Source: Arthrobotrys musiformis (Eukaryota; Ascomycota; Orbiliomycetes; Orbiliales; Orbiliaceae). Taken from it: a DNA stretch of 64,000 nucleotides. Positions 58,463-64,000 of the stretch are shown one piece after another; the first letter of the stretch is position 1, and every line of letters starts with the position of its first letter. The notes under the pieces were generated by a model. That model did not search any database, was not told the origin of the DNA, and was given only the letters and a program-made list of their open reading frames with translations. A program made the translations under genes and the position numbers. The stretch covers positions 1,922,001-1,986,000 of the forward strand of contig JAVHJL010000004.1 in the NCBI GenBank assembly GCA_036971715.1, read 5' to 3'.

Positions 58463-60038
58463 CTTGAAGGTTCTGAAAGATGGACTGAATCTTGTAGAGG
58501 GTTGCTGTTTATTGGTGTTTGGTGAAAGGATGAGGAAGGATATTTAGATGTCCTACTACTTTATAGTCAGTTCCTTGAGAACAAATGCGGAGAATCCTTC
58601 AATAGCCTTGGCTTATATAGGTGGAAAGGGCGCTCGTGTTTGTCTGCAGCTGAGGCATGATGCAATAGCAACCGGCGCCGTGGCCTCGAAACTGGCACTG
58701 ACCTCCAGACGAAACTACAATTGTTGGATTTTGTGCGTTGGGCTAAATCACCTATAGCTGGTTGCTCTACTCCACCGACTCTTTGGCCTTGTAAAGAAAG
58801 GTTCAGAAATGGGGCTTGATTGCATTCACTGCCTTGAACCCATTCAAGCCTTAGCTCCAAGATGATTTTTCTCCAGTTAATGGATAGTAGATGCTAACAT
58901 TGTCGGTCTCATCTACCAGTTGTGCCCCAATACATAGGGAACCGGAAATGTCCGTGAATTTGAATGTTTGAGCGTGCAAATATTTTAATTCGGAAACCTC
59001 CACTCTAGCTCTGTTCGATTCCGATCTTATAGACGAGTATCACCCCGACCCGTAGAGGAGGTCCAAACTTCAGGCACGATTAGAAAGCGGCCCACTTTAA
59101 TTTTTCACCTCTAGAATATTTAGTAATATAATCTTCTCCGGTAGAGGGAGGAGATCGGAGCATATACAGATGCTCATGTGCGCATCGATATCTCAGCATC
59201 TAACTCAGGAGTTAGTGGTAATTTGAGAAGTTTTATCTGTCTAGTAATCTCGCCTTGTAAGTTTACAGCATATGCATAAACCTTTGCATCCAGCTCTGAG
59301 GGTCGCCGTATTTCACCTTCCTGGAGTTGAAGCTAAGCTAAGCCAGACACAATATCAAATTGAACGCTTCGTTCAACACAAAAAATGCAACATGGTTGCA
59401 CGTCGGTTTAGTTCCAGAATTCTGTTGTATAAATCGGGCTAGCAGACCGCTGCTAAGCCTGTTGGGATATTTCTATACCAAAATTAGGTCTTTGCTGGAA
59501 GTATTAGTTGTCTATATGGCTGTGCCACTTACGCAGTCAATTGGGTCCCTTATATGTCTATAATCTGTAGAAATCATGATCACTTTGGGAGTGAACATAG
59601 TCGGCATCCGAATATACGTACAACTGGGTTTTGCACCAGGGGGCATTTTCAAAAAATGATAATAAGTCAAACTGCTGGAGGGCAACAATGAGACAGAAGT
59701 GCGAGGTTCGTGTAGTAGCAGGTCGGTCTCACTGGTATCGTTCGTGCCGGCTATGCGCACGCTAGGTGAATGTTGTGTATAGTTACAGAACAAAGAGTAG
59801 GTCTACTCCGCACTGTGTTGCAGGCATAACTTTCCCTCAAAGAAATTGTGCCTTCTAACCAGCTTACATCTCATCTCACATCCCTTTACCAAAGCTCTCC
59901 CCACAATCCCTTCGACAGGTCCAAACCCACCCCTAGAACTTGATATCTATTTTCTTCATCAAGCTTCCTCAAGGTCTAGATATTTTGTTTTTGACGAGCC
60001 TACTCCGGTCCGTTGGGCTCGGTTAGTTTCTAGCAAAG
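58463..60038. other. 1.6-kb divergent intergenic region
   Basis: This lies between the zinc-finger gene start (-) and the HEN1 start (+). Open frames are short, with no family match. No RNA gene or repeat is recognised. Confidence 0.45.
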
Positions 60039-62438
60039 ATGCAGGTATCATCCAGATTCATGTAAGTTTAACTATCGAAACAAACATCTTGAAGTATCTC
60101 ATAATTGTATTCACTAACCAAATCGCTGGCTCGAAAAGTAATTGGAGTGATGGTAGCACCACCCCATCCGGAACCCGGGATACAACTAATGCCAGTACCC
60201 GCTTCACTCAAGGAGTCCCATCACCTCCGTTTGATCCACCATGTATCAGATTCGTCCCTCCCCTCTCCATCCAGAGGAGGGCTAAGATTTTCGAACTTCT
60301 AAAAAAAACCAGCATGAACTATGAAGGCTCGATCCAGTCCCTTCTTGATGTCGGATGTATGCTCTAGGCTCTTTCCTGACCTTCCAAGGAGTTGCTAATA
60401 TCAGACACAGGCGGTGGCAATACGCCATTGATCCAAACGCTGCTAAGTTGTGATGACGAGCTTCCTTTGTCCCTTCTCAGTGGGATCGATATCGACAGCA
60501 ACCTTGCCCCCACTGGTAGTCTTACTGCGTTCACAACCCTTGAATATGGTGGTGGCGATAGATGGAGGGAGTTGACTGTCAGCTTGGTTCACGGTACTAG
60601 CCCTCGACACTTTAGCAAGGCGTTTCCTTTGATTACCAACTAATCTTTTTCCAACGGCTAGGTTCTTTTGAGAATATTTCTCCTGAAAGTATTGGCCCCT
60701 ACGATGCCATCGTCTCCTCCGAAGGTATGACAATGGACCCTGAATATATTGTGAAGTCGGCCAACACTAATTGTACGAAGTGATCGAACATTTGGACCCA
60801 GGACCTCTCGCAAACTTTGCTCCGACTCTTCTTGGGAGAATGAATCCCAAAGTCCTTATCGGTACGTACCGCCTTCTTTCCTAAACAACGGAGAATTGGC
60901 AGAACTGACGCGAACTCCAAACAGTCACCACTCCCAACCGGGACTTCAACTCGCTGTTTGAAATGCCGTATGAGTCCGTCGACTTTGCAATGGACAAAAA
61001 ACCATATGTATACAATCCATCCGATGACCCACTAGTTTCTAATAGACGCTACTACCGCGCTCCCCACACCTACGGGATGCGCCACGACGATCATCGATTC
61101 GAGTGGACTAGACAAGAGTTCCAAGAATGGGGAGATGACGCCGCGGAAACATTCGGCTATACAGTCCAGTATCACGGATGCGGCGCTCTTCATGATGGCG
61201 CCGAAATCCTTGCAAGCCGTTGGCGCGTCGAGGAGGCTCTTCGGAAGCAAATCCGCAGCCAGAATATCACCCTCGAAGAAGGTCAATCAATGGGGACCGA
61301 CCTGCTCCTCCAGGTCTTTGGGCATTGCTCACAAGTTGCCATCTTCATCCGCAACGACTTCAGGAAAAAATCCCAGGAAGAGATCTCGTCCCTTGAAAGC
61401 CAACTTTTCCTGACGAAACTAACACCAATGAGCCCTATCATTGAGGATCATATCCGCCTTCTCCGACAACTACCACCCGAGCTTCAGTTCATCAAGTATC
61501 AAACTTTTACTCGACCGAGCTTTGATCAACCATACCCTCCAACAATAGCTGATCTTTTCGGCTTGCAAAGGCTCGCTTTAAAACATCTAATCCCTTACGA
61601 AGTTCAGCGAATCTGGGAATATCGCCACCAGAATTTAGATTCGACGCATAATATAAAATACGATTACGATGCCATCGTAGTCAAAACAGATCTAAAATAC
61701 TTATGGGAAAACTGCTATGAGGTTCGCCGGACTTGCAGATATCATTTCGAGCTTTTTGAACATTTAATGTGTATAAACAGCGAAAGCTCCTTCGATTTTT
61801 CTGGAAACCGACACAGCGACGGCTTGTTGGAATTTGGTCTCATCGACTCATCAGATCCGGTTCACGGACCCATTGGCGTAATAGCTTTGGGCTTAGAACA
61901 AGTAGAAAACTCTGAGCCGGCGTATGATCCTACCGAAGTCCCAGATTTCGAAAACTCGGATGATGAATTCGATTACTCGCCTGAAAAGGAGGAGTGGAAA
62001 GTTGTTTCCAAAACACCCATGATCACGGTTAATCTGTACTGGTATACAGATCCTTCAGATTTGCATCTAGTCAGCGAGGATATCTACTTGGCCCAGGATC
62101 AACTCTACGACATCCCGAAAGAAAGAATCTTAACAATCCACGGCCCAGCGGAATCAATGAGACAGTTGCAGGAGCGTTTCAAGTATCCCGAATCGTATCT
62201 GCCCCCTGCCATAACGTCCACCCCGATTACATTGGTATTCCAACGACCAGAAATGCCAATCGACGAAGCCGGAGACTTTGACTACGAAGAAGAAAGGCAG
62301 AAGATGCTGGAACCTTTTGGGGAAGGCTTAAACGATGGTAAGAGCTGGGTTGAAAGCCCACCGGGTTGGGGTATAACTCAGCCGATTATTTGGGAAGATG
62401 ATCCCAATGCAGAAGTAATTGATTGGGGAGATAATTGA
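60039..62438 (+). CDS. HEN1: Small-RNA 2'-O-methyltransferase HEN1
   Basis: HEN1 adds a methyl group from S-adenosylmethionine to the 2'-OH of the 3'-terminal nucleotide of small RNAs, protecting them from uridylation and decay. The spliced protein is about 693 residues from exons 60039-60061 (23 nt), 60139-60356, 60411-60593, 60662-60724, 60781-60861 and 60925-62438. The Hen1-type entry FVPPLSIQRR is followed by SAM motif I (LLDVGCGGG, 76-84). The metal-binding signature SEVIEHL has Glu162, Glu165 and His166. PNRDFNSLF follows, then RHDDHRFEWTR (242-252), which supplies the last His ligand. The C-terminal 400 residues are acidic and not recognised. There is no double-stranded RNA-binding or La domain, unlike the plant enzyme. 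The first exon is set by ATG plus GTAAGT and frame continuity. Confidence 0.87.
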
Positions 62439-62891
62439 TTGGAAGGATGGTTCCGGCACACGGACAGTTTGATTATGGATAATTAGTCGTTGGCGTTTTA
62501 ATGACTCGCATTTGTATTTTCATATTTTGTTTGTGGTGCCTTTTGGAATGTTAATGTTGGTGAGCTTGAGCACTTGCTACTTTGAAAATAATTCATCTAA
62601 ATTGCGTTAAGGGTTGGAATACATGATTGAATTTTTCTATCTTCATAAGTCTTGCTTATTGTGTAATTGTAGACTGAGGGCCAGATTGAGTTAACATATC
62701 GAGATTGCACAAGTTAATAGAAGCTATCGATATCGATGCGGAAAGGCTCTAAACTTCTGATCTCTCGTATTCCTGCTTCGTCTCCTGCGCAGCACCCTCT
62801 AATCCTTGCTATAATACCGTGATTTCCATTCTTCACGTCTCCCACAATGGGGCGCCTAGATTCCGGTTCCGTTTCGCTTTCAACCTCAACT
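62439..62891. other. Intergenic region between convergent genes
   Basis: AT-rich 3' flanks of HEN1 (+) and the repeat-deaminase gene (-). Nothing else is seen. Confidence 0.5.
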
Positions 62892-63986
62892 TTAAACGTC
62901 AGGATATCTACGAAATTTAACACTCCCATTCTGCCAGATAACATCAAAGTCGGAATCGAGATTGCGTAAGCATTTAGAATTGATATAAGTCGTCAAAACA
63001 TTCGAATCTCTGAATACGTAACTGGGGTCGTGGCAACTCCATCCTATGCATAAGTCGAATTTCTTCGCAACAGCCCGCATAAATAATTGGCATGATTCGC
63101 ACGGTGGTTGGGTAAGGTATAGCATCAGGACGTAGTCCCTAGGCTTGCTCCTTGCTTTAGACCAGAATGCTGTATCCTCTGGGTACCAAATCTCATGGTT
63201 GACAAGATAGTCCACTAGGAGTTTCTTTTCCACGTGGCAGTGCTCGTATTCCATGGCCTTCTCCCCGGTTTCGCCATCAGTGAGCTCCCGGTGGTTGCGA
63301 TTGATATAATCGAGGTAAATAATTTCGTCGTCAGTGAGCCCCAAGTGGTTGCGATCGATATAATCGAGGTAAATAATTTCGTCATCAATATACTCCCAGC
63401 AGCCGCGACCGATACCGTCGTAAATACTTTTGCCATCAGTAAGCTCCAAGTGGTTTCGATCGATATCGTCGTAAATACTTTCGCCATCAGTAAGCTCCAA
63501 GTGGTTGCGATCGTCGAAAATATTTTCGATATCTAGAAACACCGATAGTTGTCTGCCCCATCTTTGCAATTCGAATTCGGTGTTCGTATAACGAAAACCT
63601 GGGTACAAGACAAAATCAAAACGAGATCGGTAATTTATTTGTTTGTTTTCGCCGTAGAAGTCGTCGCTATACTTCACGTAAGGTGGGGCCCAAATAGGAT
63701 CACTTTCATAGGCCTTCCCGCTGAAGGTTACCGTGTCATGGTATGCGGCAGGCCAGCCTATAGCTATCCGTAGGACTCCGCCGGCTTGCTCCTGGGACGC
63801 ATCTCTAGTTTCGAATTCGTGTATCGTTCCCTCGAGCTCCAAGCGCGGTCCCCATGACTCACTTAAGACATATTCCGATCGCCATCGTGGTTTGTACCGA
63901 TGGTGAATAGTCCATAATCTGTCGAGATCTGTACTGTCTTGTTTCTTAAGACTGATATTAGGAGGCCGTTTGCAAAATACATCCAC
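62892..63986 (-). CDS. Deaminase-like protein with internal tandem repeats
   Basis: This open frame of 364 residues runs to 14 bp from the window edge, so more exons may lie outside. Residues 1-158 are globular and of unknown fold, with several Trp/Tyr-rich strands. Residues 159-240 hold about five imperfect repeats of 17-18 residues based on DRNHLELTDGESIYDDI and DRNHLGLTDDEIIYLDYI. The C-terminal domain has the two zinc signatures of the cytidine-deaminase superfamily in the right order and distance. These are His251-x-Glu253 (CHVEKKLLVDYL), and Pro295-Cys296-x-x-Cys299 (LTQPPCESCQLFM) after a strand. The substrate could be nucleoside, nucleotide, RNA or DNA. I see no secretion signal. It is convergent with HEN1. 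Confidence 0.6.
   Translation of the reverse strand: MDVFCKRPPNISLKKQDSTDLDRLWTIHHRYKPRWRSEYVLSESWGPRLELEGTIHEFETRDASQEQAGGVLRIAIGWPAAYHDTVTFSGKAYESDPIWAPPYVKYSDDFYGENKQINYRSRFDFVLYPGFRYTNTEFELQRWGRQLSVFLDIENIFDDRNHLELTDGESIYDDIDRNHLELTDGKSIYDGIGRGCWEYIDDEIIYLDYIDRNHLGLTDDEIIYLDYINRNHRELTDGETGEKAMEYEHCHVEKKLLVDYLVNHEIWYPEDTAFWSKARSKPRDYVLMLYLTQPPCESCQLFMRAVAKKFDLCIGWSCHDPSYVFRDSNVLTTYINSKCLRNLDSDFDVIWQNGSVKFRRYPDV
63267..63512 (-). repeat. Coding tandem repeats, about 51-54 bp per unit
   Basis: About five head-to-tail units inside the deaminase-like gene share the words GGTTGCGAT and GATATAATCGAGGTAAATAA (plus-strand view). The two central units are near-identical over about 40 bp, implying recent duplication. 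Confidence 0.75.
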
Positions 63987-64000
63987 AATTGTCCTAAGAT

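Noticed and set aside
1..64000. CRISPR arrays, bacterial operons or phage genes
   Set aside because: Spliceosomal introns throughout and fungal families only; no regularly spaced repeats of the CRISPR kind.

Overview
This window is nuclear DNA of a filamentous ascomycete (Pezizomycotina). The genes are split by short GT-AG introns, mostly 46 to 110 bp, with CTAAC-like branch sites. The gene content is typically fungal: a Zn2Cys6 regulator with a fungal-specific middle domain, a YAP/Alf4/glomulin-type protein, a cellobiase-type GH3 enzyme, a cyanase and several Pezizomycotina-type orphan families. Intron density is high (20 introns in one beta-glucosidase, 8 in POL3, 8 in a phospholipase D). 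This hints at an early-diverging class such as Orbiliomycetes or Pezizomycetes, but that is inference; the class is not proven from the sequence. I see no rRNA or tRNA gene, no CRISPR array and no intact transposon.

Layout. 0.9-5.7 kb: secreted GH3 beta-glucosidase (+) with several micro-exons, one of only 5 nt. 6.7-9.7 kb: Zn2Cys6 transcription factor (-). 12.0-13.4 kb: PPxY-containing membrane protein (+). 13.9-14.5 kb: small membrane protein with a polyproline N-terminus (+). 15.5-16.5 kb: orphan protein (+). 17.1-18.5 kb: four-TM membrane protein (-). 18.5-22.2 kb: gene-poor island with short dispersed repeats and hairpins. 22.2-23.1 kb: short-chain dehydrogenase (+). 24.2-27.6 kb: vWA plus RBR-type ubiquitin ligase (+). 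28.0-30.3 kb: coiled-coil and RRM-like protein (-). 31.4-35.5 kb: phospholipase D (-). 38.7-40.1 kb: 2-oxoglutarate/Fe(II) dioxygenase (+), convergent with cyanase (-, 40.5-41.4 kb). 41.8-42.1 kb: possible very small gene (-). 42.6-44.9 kb: F-box protein (-). 46.3-50.0 kb: DNA polymerase delta catalytic subunit POL3 (-), divergent from a 123-residue beta-rich protein (+, 50.7-51.1 kb). 51.8-54.2 kb: YBP/glomulin-type protein (+). 55.6-55.8 kb: candidate small secreted protein (+). 56.8-58.5 kb: C2H2 zinc-finger protein with a repeated LSTVG motif (-). 60.0-62.4 kb: HEN1 small-RNA 2'-O-methyltransferase (+). 62.9-64.0 kb: deaminase-like protein with tandem repeats (-), touching the window edge.

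The genes do not form an obvious biosynthetic cluster. They look like an ordinary housekeeping and accessory mix. The points most worth a second look are the 5-nt exon, the HEN1 gene (relevant to RNA silencing), its convergent neighbour that carries HxE and PCxxC deaminase signatures behind tandem repeats, the vWA-RBR fusion, and the decayed-looking island at 18.5-22.2 kb. Exon boundaries were set by hand from splice consensus and reading-frame continuity, with no transcript data.
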